A stretch of DNA of 64,000 bases from contig OX377204.1 of NCBI GenBank assembly GCA_947396885.1, forward strand, positions 49,153,139 to 49,217,138, written 5' to 3'. Positions 1-11,999 of the stretch are shown one piece after another (within the stretch, counting starts at the first letter, position 1; each line of letters begins with the position of its first letter). Made by a program: the position numbers and the translations under genes. The stretch is from Heligmosomoides polygyrus polygyrus (lineage: Eukaryota > Nematoda > Chromadorea > Rhabditida > Heligmosomidae). The notes beneath the pieces were generated by a model that saw only the letters and a list, made by a program, of their open reading frames with translations, was not told where the DNA came from and did not search any database.

Positions 1-1
1 C

Positions 2-166
2 CTGCGCCATGGGGGCACGATGATTCAGGTGTCTGTCTCGATCCTGGCGCGCGAAAGTGAGATTTCGGCACGCAGGACGTTAGAGGCACTTTGGATTGCG
101 GCGAAGAATCCGCAGGTCAATCGCAAGGAAGAGTGCATCGCGTGGGCTTTGATCTGCTCGATCTGA
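2..166 (+). pseudogene. C-terminal tail of a Penelope-like retroelement ORF (GIY-YIG end)
   Basis: An open frame runs from the window edge to a stop at 164-166. It contains the pattern ARRTLEALWIAAKNP followed by NRKEEC. From family knowledge this is the kind of tail found after the GIY-YIG endonuclease of Penelope-like elements (A-R-K-T-LEA-W-I-x-x-KNP-x-x-N-x-x-EC). Only the last ~50 residues are present, so the reverse transcriptase and the GIY-YIG core would lie upstream of the window. A hammerhead-like motif at 387-414, about 220 bp downstream on the same strand, fits the terminal-repeat position of such an element. Assignment is by remembered motif only; no alignment was run. Confidence 0.55.
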
Positions 167-386
167 CCCCCGGGGTACTTAAGTCGGGTGGTCCCTAGGA
201 CCACAGCTCATTCACCCACGATTCCTTCCAGCTACGGGTGTCTGGTGGTCCAACGTCATCCACCTCTAAGGTTAGTTGTATCTCGGATATCGGATACTGC
301 CTCTATTTTCCTTCGGAAGAGTATTCTGTAGTAAGAAATGGTGTTTGGGGGAACAGTTCCACGAGTGTCTCCGACTTTTCCAGGCT

Positions 387-414
387 CTGAGGAAGGCGAC
401 GACGCCGAAACGTC
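387..414 (+). ncRNA. hammerhead-ribozyme-like motif at a Penelope-type end
   Basis: The motif reads CTGAGGA, one extra A, a 4-bp stem GGCG/CGCC with loop ACGA, then GAAACGTC. The two boxes match the hammerhead core (CUGANGA and GAAA) and GUC is a standard cleavage triplet. The extra base between box 1 and stem II departs from the consensus. Penelope-like elements are known to carry minimal hammerheads in their terminal repeats. Self-cleavage is not shown. Confidence 0.4.
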
Positions 415-699
415 AGCCGTAATAAAGTTGATGACAATCTTGGTCAACAGCTGAACAATCTCATCTATAGATTGACACCTGGCAATCGCTGTTGCCCCCT
501 TGTTCAATAGTGTTGGCGGCTCGTTTCTAATTCTCATAGAAAAGCGACCGAAAGAAACCAGGCGATTGCTTTGCGGAATGGACACGGCTGTCTCCGAAAT
601 CGTTTTCAGGCCATTTTCCAGGACTTCTTTGCTGGACAGCTGACCGCGACGAACAGCGCCAGCGACTGTGAGATGTCGCACGTTGTACATCACTCGCTC

Positions 700-3600
700 A
701 ATTAGTCCTCAATTGTCGAAAAGCGAATAGGGCCTGCAAACTGCAAAGAAGCGCTACAGGCGATCGGGCTAGCATGGCGCTACGAAAGTTCCAGAAGGAG
801 CCTGAAAACTGTGAAGATTCGCTACGCTGATATCGGATTGCAGCACTCAGGCTGGGCGCATTCGTATTCACGCCTGAACATTGTTTCACGTAGGCTAGCA
901 TTGTCAGTGCTTTTGGATAAGTCGCGCTAGGGTCAAACCCGAGGCGGACTGCTACTGGATTTGCACAGTTTTTGCTGTTGTCACTTGTCCGCTTAGCAAC
1001 CTCTTGGAACGCCTAAACAAGTTCAAGAAGACATCGCCGCGAAGGGTGTAGGACACTCCTCTTTACCTACAGAATCAAACAAATAAGTGACGCGCTACAT
1101 TCTATTCGGTGGTTTCAACAGGCCCCAAAGGCCGCGAAACACTATGCGTTTCAATTCTTGGACTGCGAATTAAAAAAAACAGGGAATTACGGGCAATTGC
1201 AACATTTAAATAATACCGAATATCGAGAAACAAGGATGAAGAGGACATGTAGATATTGGTGCTAAACAGTTTCTCTTCGATATGCGCGACGCTCCCAAGT
1301 TTTACGGACATTTTGAGGTAGATTGCGTACTTATCTTCATATTGAATTGTTTTAACCAGTCAGTGGTCAGCTCAGTGTCTTTTCTGAACCACTTTTCTTT
1401 TGCAAAGATGGAATGACTGCCAGTGTGCGAGAAGAACAGACAGCAAGAATGCGAGGCGATTAGCGATTTACTGATTTACCGGCATTTCCGTTGAATCTCT
1501 TTAGCGCAGTTTTCCTTTAGAGCACCCTAACGAAATTGAGTGCGTAGAGTTCGAAATTCACAGGGTATTTATATTTTTCTCACGTAAATTATGATTCGTG
1601 GGATCTTTTTGAACAAGTCTTCCGTAATTGCTTGCACTCTCGTTGCGGTGCCGCAAGAGCCCATTTATATGAATCGGTGGAAGGAGGCTGCGGATGCCTT
1701 CCTCATCTTTCTCCATGTTCGTCAATTATTCGCTTTTGTTGGTTTGCTGACCAACCCATTCGTCAGCGTTCTTCGACAGTCGCCTCGCGTTTTCGGTTTT
1801 CGGTATTCTTGCTCGTTCTAGAAGTTTAGTTTACACCAGACGGACCAGTTTCATTTCTTGTGATGTTCAAAGCATCAACCTTCTATCAGCATTGAGATAA
1901 CTAACGCATAGGATAGGAACATCATTTCACTGCTAATCAGCCGGTAGATTTGGCGAAGCTTTGCATAATTTGCTACCACTTCATTGACAAATCGTGACCT
2001 GCGGCTTAGCCACTTAGCTTTGAAGCAGTTCTGCAGGTCAACAACCTAGTCAGATCCGTCAGACAACTAACGAATCAGATTCAAATCAGCAGAGCTGCAC
2101 CTGCAGGAAAAATAAGCACAGGCACAAGGGAGCACGTTCGCGATCTCCCAGAAGAGTTCGAGTTCCTTTAAGCACTGTCATTAAACTAAAAATGTAATAA
2201 AGGCAATGCGAACTGTTTGCAGAAGTAGCAAACGTTGAACAAGCTGAAGACATTAGAGGCGCTGAACAGTGCGAGCACTAAGCTCTCCACGGAAAGTTGT
2301 TGTACATAGAATAGGGGTGAAAGGCTGAGATAAGTGGAGCACGAACGGCATATGGACTCCGAAGATTTTGAAACAACACGGAACAGATGCACGAAAGGGT
2401 GTTGAGAAGCGATGGCTTAATGGGGAAAAGGAGGCTGTAAAAGCTCTGCGAACCCTCGAGACGGACAAGTGCCAGACACGCTGTTAAGCGTATCGGGGCA
2501 CTTTAATCTCTAATCTGTAATCAAATGATTGTTATGAAGGTGAAGATATACAATCCTCTCCGCCAATAACGCCTTCGGCTAAGAAGCGACTCTCGATATG
2601 ACGTAGCTTTTTCGAGAACCGCCCAGTTCACCTTTACGTCAAACCAACTCCGCTCAAACGCGATTAGGGCTACATCCTTATCCCACTCGGAAAATGAAGA
2701 CGGGCAAGATGTGGACTGCGTTTGTGATCAGACCTACCCTTCAACTGCCTCGGTCACAGTCACGGACAGCACTCGTGCGGCAATGAATTAGATGCACATA
2801 GACGTTTTTCATGCGTGCCCGGCACACAAGGAGTGTTCAAAGTCAGCAATGTCGAGCACAGTATGAGTCCCGGTAGTCGTCAGAAGTGGCCTATGTTGAG
2901 AACTCAGATTATTCCTAACAATATCCCACACTTCTGTTCTAAGCGTAGAGCAACTGGTGTAGAGGCTGAATACTGCTACTGGATGTTCAGATGCAGTCAG
3001 AGATCCCGCGCCATGCACGACTTGTACCTGCACTCTCTGCTTTCCGAACAGGATTACAGCAACAGCGCTGCTTGATCGACCGCAACATCGTGGAAGAGAG
3101 CTGAGAGGCCACTGCAACGAAGATGTGGCGAATACAGCGCGCGGTTTAACAGCCCTGATAGCGTAATGGGCTAACATCCTGCCCGGAAGGAAGAGAGTGC
3201 GGATGCAAGCCCAGGGGTTTTCATGGCAACAAAAGATCTTGTGGCATTAGCCTACACAGCTTTGTTGTGGGTCACGTCTGACTGACCTCTGGCACCCGTT
3301 ATTCCTCACATTTATCTGCCGTCTGTTCTTATGCATATAAAAGAGAGTACCTCTGTTTGCCATTTGCATCGTAAAATTGTTCTATGAATTCAAACTGCCT
3401 TCGAGGTCAGATAATTGATTCTTGTAGTAATCTTAAGATTCCAGCTCCTCTCTTCGTAAAACCTCGGCATAGTAAGTTGATTGAATCAGTTTCTTGAGTG
3501 TCAGACGAGATTTTTATTGTGGAATTTCATTATTCGACCTGACGCTTCGACGCTATCGTTGTTTTCAAGGGGCTGAAGGTGCAAGGTACTGAAATGCTCT

Positions 3601-4630
3601 CTACTCCGCCAAGTGCCTCAACTCCCTAGCGGTTGCGACACCGTAGAGGAAGCCTCACAAAATCCTCACAGAAGGAGGGAAAACTCACGCTACTCAGTCC
3701 GCCACTGTGGTGACGACTCCCGTTACAAATCAGATTTTCGTCGGTCCCCTCAAACGCGTGATAACGAGAGGGGACTGTACTGGTAAAAAGGAGATTTGCC
3801 TTTTTTCTTATGTGATACCGCCACACAGTCTTCTGCCTTAAGGTAACTTGATATAACGGACTTAATATATAATTTGACAGGCTACAAAAAGATTTCAAAA
3901 ATATATGTGTATGCGGTAGAAGGTCTTTGCTTATGATAAGGGATGGACGGAATTTCTGTTTTCTATTTTCTGATTTTCTGGTCATTTCAGGCAATTCTTT
4001 TCTGGGAAATGGCCAAAAAAGCTTGTCAGAAATCAGAAAACGGGGGGGGGGAGGGGAGCGAACAGAATTATATCATGGAAATCCAATAGAATGTATCCAA
4101 AAAGCATCATAAAATCATGAGTTTCATTCCAAAATAATGTTTCTAGAAAATTTTAAATTGTAAGCATGTGGCGTTCTTGGGTGTGCTCATGTAGAAATTG
4201 CGCCATACACTCATGACCTGATCCGCTTTGTTTGTTTGATTAATTGTATAAGTGCTGCTGACATGGAGTCCCTTCATAGGACATTTCTGGTCTTTTCTGG
4301 TCTGTCTTTCATAATTTGGATTTCGTTTTCTTTTGGATTGCAGCAGTAGTTTGGACCATCTACGACTATTTACAACCTTATATCAATGCCACGATACTAG
4401 TGTTCTGAGGGGCATTTAATCATCTATAGTAACTGTGAGTAGGATTATTCATCACCTCCGGTTTAAAAATTGAAAATTGTTCGCCGATCATCCCCAATCA
4501 TCGTTTTCTGCAGAGCCTTTGGCGAATCGGTTTTATAAGCTCTGAATATTGCTCAGCTTCCAGTTGTCAAAAATTATGTAGAGACATAAGTTTTGGCTAG
4601 CTTTGATTATACTGATGTAGTGATACAGTT
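700..4630. other. no recognisable gene; AT-rich intergenic or repeat DNA
   Basis: Several short frames exist here (for example 2809-3177 on the minus strand, 3626-3994 on the minus strand), but none shows a known motif or consistent splice-bounded coding. A run of nine G lies near 4042-4050. It could hold distal exons of the minus-strand DM gene. I looked for a second Cys-x2-Cys-x3-His-Gly finger on the minus strand and saw none. Confidence 0.5.
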
Positions 4631-4639
4631 GTGATACAA

Positions 4640-5690
4640 AATTGAATTGCATTTTTCATGAATCATTTGTATCATCTGTCGTCCCACTAATCATCGAGTT
4701 GTTCAAGCGGGCATCAGCAGGTCTCCATTCGTCCCATTCGCGTGCCAGAGTGCTCCAATGGATATTCCTCTCTCAAGAGACACGAAGAGCGTCATATCGT
4801 TCGTTCAGAGCCTCCACGAAGAAGACGGACCAACGCATTGGTGGGCGTCCTGGTGTTCTTTGCCTGTCGGTGACGGCTCTCGTCCAGCGGATGTTTGCGA
4901 AGCGCCTTACATAATCGGCCTACCTAGTTTTCGAGGGGCCTATGCGACAGCGTCTCTGATCTTCGAACTTCGAGAAAGTTCCGAGCCCCGTCTCTCACTC
5001 CGAGCATCGTCCTCTCCATTCTCTGCCGCGCGACGCTAATCGCGTGTTCATCCTGCTTTCGTATAGCGCAGGTCTCTGAGGCGTATGTTAGGGCAGGAAG
5101 AACGGTAGAGTCGAATAGGTGGGCACGGAGTAGGACGTTCTTCGTCTTCTTCGCGACTTCTTCGACGCTCTTGAAAGCTCTCCAGGCCGCTCGTTTTTCC
5201 CTGCCTAGCTTTTGGGCTAGTTTGTTGGCCATGTTGACTTCGCGGCCTAGACACTCGTAGCCAAAGCATTTCGAGATGTTCGTTCCGTTGAGCGAGAATG
5301 GTGCATCAGAAACTCGTCCGTTCCTCATGAGCATCGTCTTCGAGAGATTCTGCGGAAGTCCAACGTTCCAACATACACGATTGAAATCGGCCAGCGTTCG
5401 CTCCGCCTGACCAATGCTTGGTGTTATGAGAATGATGTCGCCAGCGGAGGCGAGGATGGTGCAGCTTCCGGCCCTGGATCTTACTCCCACGTCTTCCCAG
5501 TCTAGTTCCCGCATGATGTTTTCGAGGGTGGCGCTGAAGAGCTTCGGGGATATGGCATCCCCTTGCCGAACCCATCTCTTCACGCCGATGGCGACCGTCG
5601 TCGTAGAATGGTGAAATCTTGATGGTGAATCCACCGTACAGCTCTCGAAGTACTCTGACGCCTTCCACACCGACCACATTTCTAGTCATA
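4640..5690 (-). pseudogene. RTE-type non-LTR retrotransposon, reverse-transcriptase C-terminal half, decayed
   Basis: Read on the minus strand, the frame 5679-4924 shows the RT palm pattern GVKRWVRQGDAISPKLFSA, then a remnant of the catalytic box (ASAGDIILITPS where FADDIVLITP is usual), the thumb region (RNGRVSDAPFSLNGTNIS, GREVNMANKLAQ) and the post-RT part (AHLFDSTVLPALTYASET). A parallel frame at 5306-5791 carries the alternate-frame match around the catalytic box, so at least one frameshift is present. Weak matches to the usual 3' end (RNIHWSTLARE, EWRPADARLNNS) continue to about 4640. This is a 5'-truncated dead copy of a family distinct from the four other RTE copies in this window. 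It sits downstream of the DM-gene exons on the same strand, so it may lie in an intron of that gene. Confidence 0.85.
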
Positions 5691-6710
5691 CAAAAGCATT
5701 TGCAACTGGAAAAATGGACCTTGGGTAGAATATTTAGGTCGTATGATAATTTCGAATTTTTCTGCTTTCTGTTTTCAGGGAAAATTTTCAAAATTTCTGC
5801 CCATTCCTGCTTATGATGCCAGGAGCTGGCAGCAAGGTAACCGCACGTTCAGATGATAGAGCACAAAGCATGTACGCGCTTTCAAAGAGAATGAACGAGC
5901 TGGGATGTGCATTTAACTGTATGCTTGCAAGCTATGAGCCGCTATAGCGATGTTTTGCTGCGATCAAAGTTCTAGCTCTGGGCTGGGCTCGAACCTGCAT
6001 CCACTGCTTGACGAGAGGATGCTACGCCATTGCTCCGTCGGATCGGTTCCTTTTTGGTTGTGAGAGCGAGTGATTAACCAAAAGACGGAGTTATTTTGGA
6101 GCACAGAAGTTTAAAGCAATGCTTCGAACCTAGGCGAATCCGAACACAATCCATATCTTTCGCATCCCTTTTGAAACATTACGTGGCATAAGAAAAAAGC
6201 GAGAAATAACGCATGATTAGGAGGTCACAACAGAAAGCTCGCGTCTGTGCACGGTTTTCGGGTTGCCAAGCCATCCAGTTAGGTTAAACCGCATCTAAAG
6301 AGGGCATGGCAGAGACTGGCCCATTTTTCACGGTCGCCTTGATTATACGTGGGAATATATAATCAAAGCGCGTTCAGAACACTATTCATCAAGGCCTCAC
6401 GTCCTTCCTTTCAGTTAAATGGTCAACAGCAAATGAGGTACAGCACAATGATAAAATGAAAGGCTCTTCATCAATGAGCAGATACGTCAATATCAGCTTC
6501 GGTGCTGTTCAAATTGGAGGGGACGAACCTGTATCACCTGACATGGCACACATATATCTGCTAGAATTGGAAATCTGTCACGTTTGGTCATGCGATGAAG
6601 TCATCTATTAGGGCAATAGAAGTTCACCGAGATTTCCCAACCTCTTAAACAGCACATGAACTTATCGGGAAGCAGTCACCGAAATTCGACTCACCATTTT
6701 GGCAAGCCTA

Positions 6711-7216
6711 TTAGCCTTCAAAAACTTGAACGTGCACACCTTTCGCCTTTCCAGTAGCTTCATCGCATCCGGATGGTGACTCCGAAGATCGCTGACTGCC
6801 TGGCTCGCCTTCTATTTGCACGAGACGACTGTTCAGCTCGCGCCTTCGTTCAACCATCTGAATTCAAATCAGTTTCTAAAAGGCTTAAGTGGCTGGTATC
6901 GAGGTTTTAAGCTGTCATAACGATGTTTCGACCGCAACAGAATATCGTTATGACACCTGAGTTCAACTCATCCGTCACGACAGCTCATTGGCATGAGCCC
7001 TTGTTAGTCATAGGTCAGAAGAACTTGTCCAAATTTCAACTGCGGTCTGCAAACTCCATCCAAACTCACAATGCAGTCAGAGCACTGGCACATGCTGTAG
7101 GCGCAGTTCTGCTTGTGGTTCTTGCGCTTCTCACGGAGGCCGTGGTTGAGACAGCGTTGGCAGTAGTACACGCGCTTCTCACCAAATAGTTCCGGCACGA
7201 TGTCCTCGATGTTCAT
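6711..7216 (-). CDS. DM-domain (doublesex/MAB-3 type) transcription factor, two exons, partial
   Basis: Exon 1 (7216-7070, 49 codons) begins MNIEDIVPELFGEKRV and carries the DM finger. Zinc ligands are all present: C19, C22, H34, C38 for one site and H25, C43, C45, C48 for the other. It ends at a consensus donor (GTGAGT from 7069). Exon 2 starts at 6857 after TTGAATTCAG with MVERRRELNSRL, exactly the basic helix that follows the finger in this family, so the splice (intron 6858-7069, 212 nt) is well supported. The exon-2 frame ends at TAA 6713-6711 after a Ser-rich stretch. In an overlapping frame a strong donor (ATG then GTGAGT) lies near 6692, so further exons may exist. An AG precedes the ATG directly (GATGCCAG), which fits either cis or spliced-leader splicing. 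The finger most resembles the first DM domain of nematode MAB-3/DMD-3 proteins, which act in male sexual differentiation; I saw no second DM domain. Confidence 0.85.
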
Positions 7217-7219
7217 CTG

Positions 7220-10200
7220 GCATCAACTGAACACAGGTTCGGCACTTTTCACACAGCCACCTCGTAACACTGAGCATCAGGAGGAACAAAACGCGGTTAG
7301 GGATCATTAGAGGCCGCATCACAAGGTTACACTTTTTGAGGTGAAATGAGTTATAGTCTTCGACGCAAAGGATAGACTAGACCGCTGTTTTATGCTGTAG
7401 GCGAGCATTGGAGCTGCTCAGCAGCTCAGCTAACAACTAAAGTGCGTCATAACTGTTCATCATCTCGAAGCTGGTGTCCAAAGCCTTTCAACATGGAGCA
7501 GCTCTGGCGCTTGAATTGTTTTCCATCCAAATTTACAAGTGATCCTCCCTAGTTGAGGCAGGAGTGTTACACATCACAACGAACTTCTACAGCCTCTGAC
7601 CAAAAGGTTAAACTGCCCGTCCGTTTTATGATGTATGTGAGCACCGAAGTCCTTTCCTTTCGAAAGGTGAAGAAAAGAGTGGATAAGTTATTCCACTAAA
7701 GGGGCTTCCGCATTATTTGTGGCCCCTACCTAATAGCAAGTTTTGCTAAATACTTCAACAAGTGAATGAACATGGCGGAAAGGATTTTGACTACCGAGAG
7801 AGACATTTCGTCTAGGAAGTGCTGCAGGAGGTACCGGATTTTTCACGAAATCTACGAATGAACAACCGAATTGAGCCTTTTTCCGTCACAGCTAACTTTC
7901 TGCCATTTGATTCACATTGCAAGTTAAAGAACGACAGGAAGTGGATGACACGAATATTTTCAAGAATGCCAGTGCTAGACACAGTGCATATACTTGGAAT
8001 GAACAGTATAATGAGTCTCAGTCACCATCTGCCGACTAACAGCGGCAGCGACATCGCGCCGCACAATCAACGGGTGGGTTTATCATTCATTTCGTCGGAT
8101 TTCCTGCTGTGCCTCAATCCGAAAGGCCGGAGTCGATGAGTCGCTTGGTCGGATAGATAGCAACATCCGAATTATCAAGCCTCGATTATAGCATTTCGTA
8201 CGCTCCGGAAACACGGCTAACACGACTTTTCCAAGCAGTCATTCGTGATTCACCAAGAATGTGTCATTTTTTGGTGAAACTCGGACGAATCGGAACGTTC
8301 GGGTAAGCAAAAACCTCTACTTCCCCGATTTGCCATTACATTTCTGCCTAGTTCATATGTATGAAACAAAGTGCTGTGCTGACCGTAGGCATTTGGTGGC
8401 AGGAGAAAAGCGTTTTCTAACGAAATCTTCTGTCCGAAATGAATTTGGGAAATATGGTGCCTACCAGTGCCAAAACAATCTAGCAGTGAAGGCGCGGTGC
8501 TATCCACTTCCTTCGTTGTGCTAAAAGGAGTTGTACTTTGTTCAGGCAATCAGTTCTACTACAGTGCTTTCCATGTACATCGTCATCCTTTGGAACAACC
8601 TCCAACTCTATAAAATTCGTTAGACTGCAGTGAGCTTGGCTGGACGCATTTATAAGGCGAAGAGGTGAGTATTAACCAAGCTCATATTCACGAGAAGGAA
8701 TAGGCAACTAATTCATTTATAAGGACTGACCGCAAACGTTTACGGCTTCTATACATGACGTTGAAAGATTTGCTGAATTGCACACAATGGACGAGGTCCC
8801 GCGTTTCTTTGAAGAAGTGCGATGGCTACGTTTTGGTTCCAGCGTCTACGACAGTTTCGGGTGAGAAAATGAAGAAATAATGAAGAAAGTGGTCGATTTC
8901 TCTGATGAACGGAAGTTGCAAAGCTAAAGTGTTGCCGAGCGATACAGCAAGTCTAACATGTACAATAAAAAGAAGCCTCCGAAAATGTGAGTTTTCACAA
9001 GAAGCATCTCACGGTTATGTTCTAGCTCTCTAGTCTTAAATGTTTTCCGATTTTCAATAGCTTTTCTGGATAGCGCCTAATGATCGCGACGTAAGAAGCT
9101 GACAGTTCCCCACCGTGCTCTTTGCGTAAACTAGAGGGCATGTAGCAACTCTCCATGGAAAGAAAAGTCTGAACAGTCTGGCCAAGAAACTGCGGTGGGC
9201 AGCAAAAGCACTTCAGGAGCATCAGCTGGGAATAACTGTGGCACTCAGAACTCCTGTCCCGCTATGATACTACGGTAGCACCGCCCCTGTCTGACTGCCT
9301 ATTGGACAGCGTTAAAGAGTATAGAAATCGAAATATATTGCCGTACGCGGCCTCAAAGGCGATGGCAAAAAGCGACGAGCGGCAATGGAGGGCCGAAGGG
9401 GCCGAGTGGCTAACAGATAGCTACGTCTAGAACCTCCGAGTGGAGCGAGCTGGCAGCCCATAGTTTAGCTTCATCGGAAGCGAAAACAAACCTCAGGTAG
9501 CCCTTCTCTCAGTTGCAGTTCAGGACAGTGCCTTCATGAACGCTGTGAGTTTAGTGGAGCTGGAGCTGTCTTGTTGCTGATGAATAGTTGAGGGCTTGAC
9601 AAAGTGGAATTCTGAAACGGACTAGAATTAGAATTTGGAAGAAGCAGAGCAGGTGATAAATTAAGGAGGAATAATGACCTTTTTCGAACTTTTCAAACAT
9701 TCATTGCACATTAGTTTTTTACATATTTTTTACATAATTTTCCAGCAAGAAGCATATGATATTAGATTCACCCATCTTTCTCATTATCATACACACTCTC
9801 CTATGCTTTTTTCTTATTTCATTAGAGCGTTGTACCTGTTTGTCGGTGTTACAAGAGAGACTCTTGTGAACAGAAGTTTGCAGGAGTAATCTAGACGTAC
9901 GAAAAATAAGTCTCGGATGCGAACAATTACAGGTTCGACTTGTGTTTCTTTTCAGAAAGTCATTTTAAAAAGTCTCCTAAAAAATTGAAAAGCCCTTGAG
10001 CGGGTTGGGGAAACGCTTCTACTGACCCAAAACATTGTAATTCTATGTAGTGTTTTCTGGTAACTTACGGATGTCCTTTCCGCTTCAGATGACAATACCG
10101 ATTAAAAGACCTGCACTTTCTCCTTCAAACTTCCACCACTAGGAAATGATGAGCCTAAAGAGTGCTTTAGTCAGTAGCCGGTTGGTATCTGACCATATGT

Positions 10201-11380
10201 GCATTGCACCCACATTAAACGAATAAAACAACTTCAAGTCAGTTCCAAAAATTTGGAGAACCCTAGAGCCGCACTGTAAAGGGAACCCACTATATGCATA
10301 ACAGGTGAGGACATCCGCTTTACAAACTCTTTTTTAGCACTTTCTTTAAGAGCGTTCTAAAAATTGCACGTTAAAGCAAGAGCAAGGGTATGAACGATAC
10401 AAATTGTTCATAGAGAACTGTCTTTCCGAGAAATCAAGAACTGAAAACCTTAAAAAGGGAAAACCTTATCTAGGAGCTCCTCTATTTTCATTGACTTCTC
10501 CAGTGTGACGCACACTTAAATATTTCGTTTATGTTAAAATTCTACGGCTTAAATTGTTTGAGCCCATGGAAGCTGAACTTGACAGCACTCGACAGCAATT
10601 GTCGAGTTTCATTGTCCACAGAAAATGGGTATTTGTGGAAAGGTCCGGAAAGCGTGTGCGCAACGGAAAACTATAATATGCGATTCGTTCACCTGTTGTG
10701 GATCCTTGAAAGGTGCGGAAAGGCAATGTCGAATAAAAAGTGTCGAGCTGCATGTGCCAAGCTCAACTGCTTCGGTTCTACTACATTCCTCCGTTCTTTA
10801 CCAGAGAGTAGAGGAAGCTCCAGCAATCAAGACACCGATCGAACAGGTCCCCTCTGGATGGCACGCCCACGAGCTGATTGGTCTGGCCCATACTTGCCTC
10901 ACCATGCTGGTCACATTAACAACCAGCACCACGCCAGACCTTGCTCTGATGTGTCCTGGCCATAACCTTATTCGACGGCGATACCGTAAGATTCGCTCTG
11001 AGGGATCACACCTTCACATCTTGTGTGTGTTTGTGGTCGTTAACCCATGGTGAGCTAAACTGGCAACGGGTCGCGGGCATTTTTACATCGTTGAGCTCCA
11101 TGAGGTGGCCAGCGAGAACAGTATGTGGGTCGCCTAAACACTTAGTTCCTTTTCCGCAACATGCCTTCCTTGGTTTTCTTTGCACGCTATTGGTTATATG
11201 GTGCAGGAGTGGTGGCTCGTCGCTTGCCTTTCAGTTCATCCCATCCAACTTGAAATAGTACAATCCAACAGCAAATCTGGTATTTTCGGTTTGTTTCGTT
11301 GGCTTTCGACTCATTTGGAATTTATCTATTTGGGCGCACGAACAACCGTATTCGAGATTGCGTAATTTGTTTCTTGGATT
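7220..11380. other. no recognisable gene
   Basis: This stretch lies upstream of the DM exon on its strand and may hold its promoter or 5' exons. Frames at 7819-8139 (+), 8250-8549 (-) and 10531-11053 (+) are open, but I recognise no domain, and none is flanked by convincing splice sites in phase. No terminal inverted repeats or transposase motifs were seen. Confidence 0.4.
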
Positions 11381-11387
11381 CTTCACG

Positions 11388-11985
11388 AAGTTTTTAGGTG
11401 GAATCCTTATTATTGGTGTTACGCTCCGATCCTGTCATTCTTCGGAGGCCTAAAAATGGCTCGAGGCGTCATTCTGACGTTTTACCCAATCAACACCCTC
11501 ATCAACATATTTGACCAATGCTAAGAACCCACACGAAACCCTAAAGCAAACTCAACCAGTGTTCCACTTTCCTAGTCGGTAGGGGCAGCCGTGAAGTATC
11601 AGTTGTGTACACTATCCCAAGCCACTCCACTGCACCTTGAATTTTAATGAAGTCCCTCGTTTCTTAGGACAGTAGCTGAAGCTCTCATAGACACTGAAGG
11701 ATGGAAATGAAGATACAAATCACTATACGCCCCTCCGATTGGGTTAGACCCTAAAAATGTTCATTATAGACCTCAACATTATAAACCGGAAGGAGACAGT
11801 GAGTTCCGGTGGTCAACTAAGTCTGGATTGCTGCGCAGTCGTTTCACGTTTGTCGAGGAACACTAGGTGAGTTTGATCGCCAGTTGGGGTCTGACTTTTT
11901 TCATTCCTACCATTACGCCTCTGAAGACTGCGACAGGGTCTAGGCGTACCACCGATAATAAGGATTCCTTCTGAAACCATGTTGT
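11388..11985. repeat. inverted pair of decayed Penelope-type ends
   Basis: The sequence GGAATCCTTATTATTGGTG (from about 11400) recurs inverted at about 11947-11971 with few mismatches. Beyond each arm lies a CTGAAGA-like box (TTCTTCGG on the plus strand near 11440, CTCTGAAGACTGCGACAGG near 11920). A GTTTTTAGGTGGAAT lead-in at 11388 also occurs at 26608, and a shorter variant at 33611. The hammerhead GAAAC box is lost in both arms. Confidence 0.4.
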
Positions 11986-11999
11986 TACCATATGAGAAC

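Noticed and set aside
256..693. 145-residue minus-strand frame next to the Penelope tail
   Set aside because: It is antisense to the hammerhead-like motif and shows no domain; the part over the motif is explained by the RNA structure.
1..6600. Second DM zinc finger expected if the gene were a MAB-3/DMD-3 orthologue
   Set aside because: No Cys-x2-Cys-x3-His-Gly pattern was found on the minus strand, so neither orthology nor a gene symbol is claimed.
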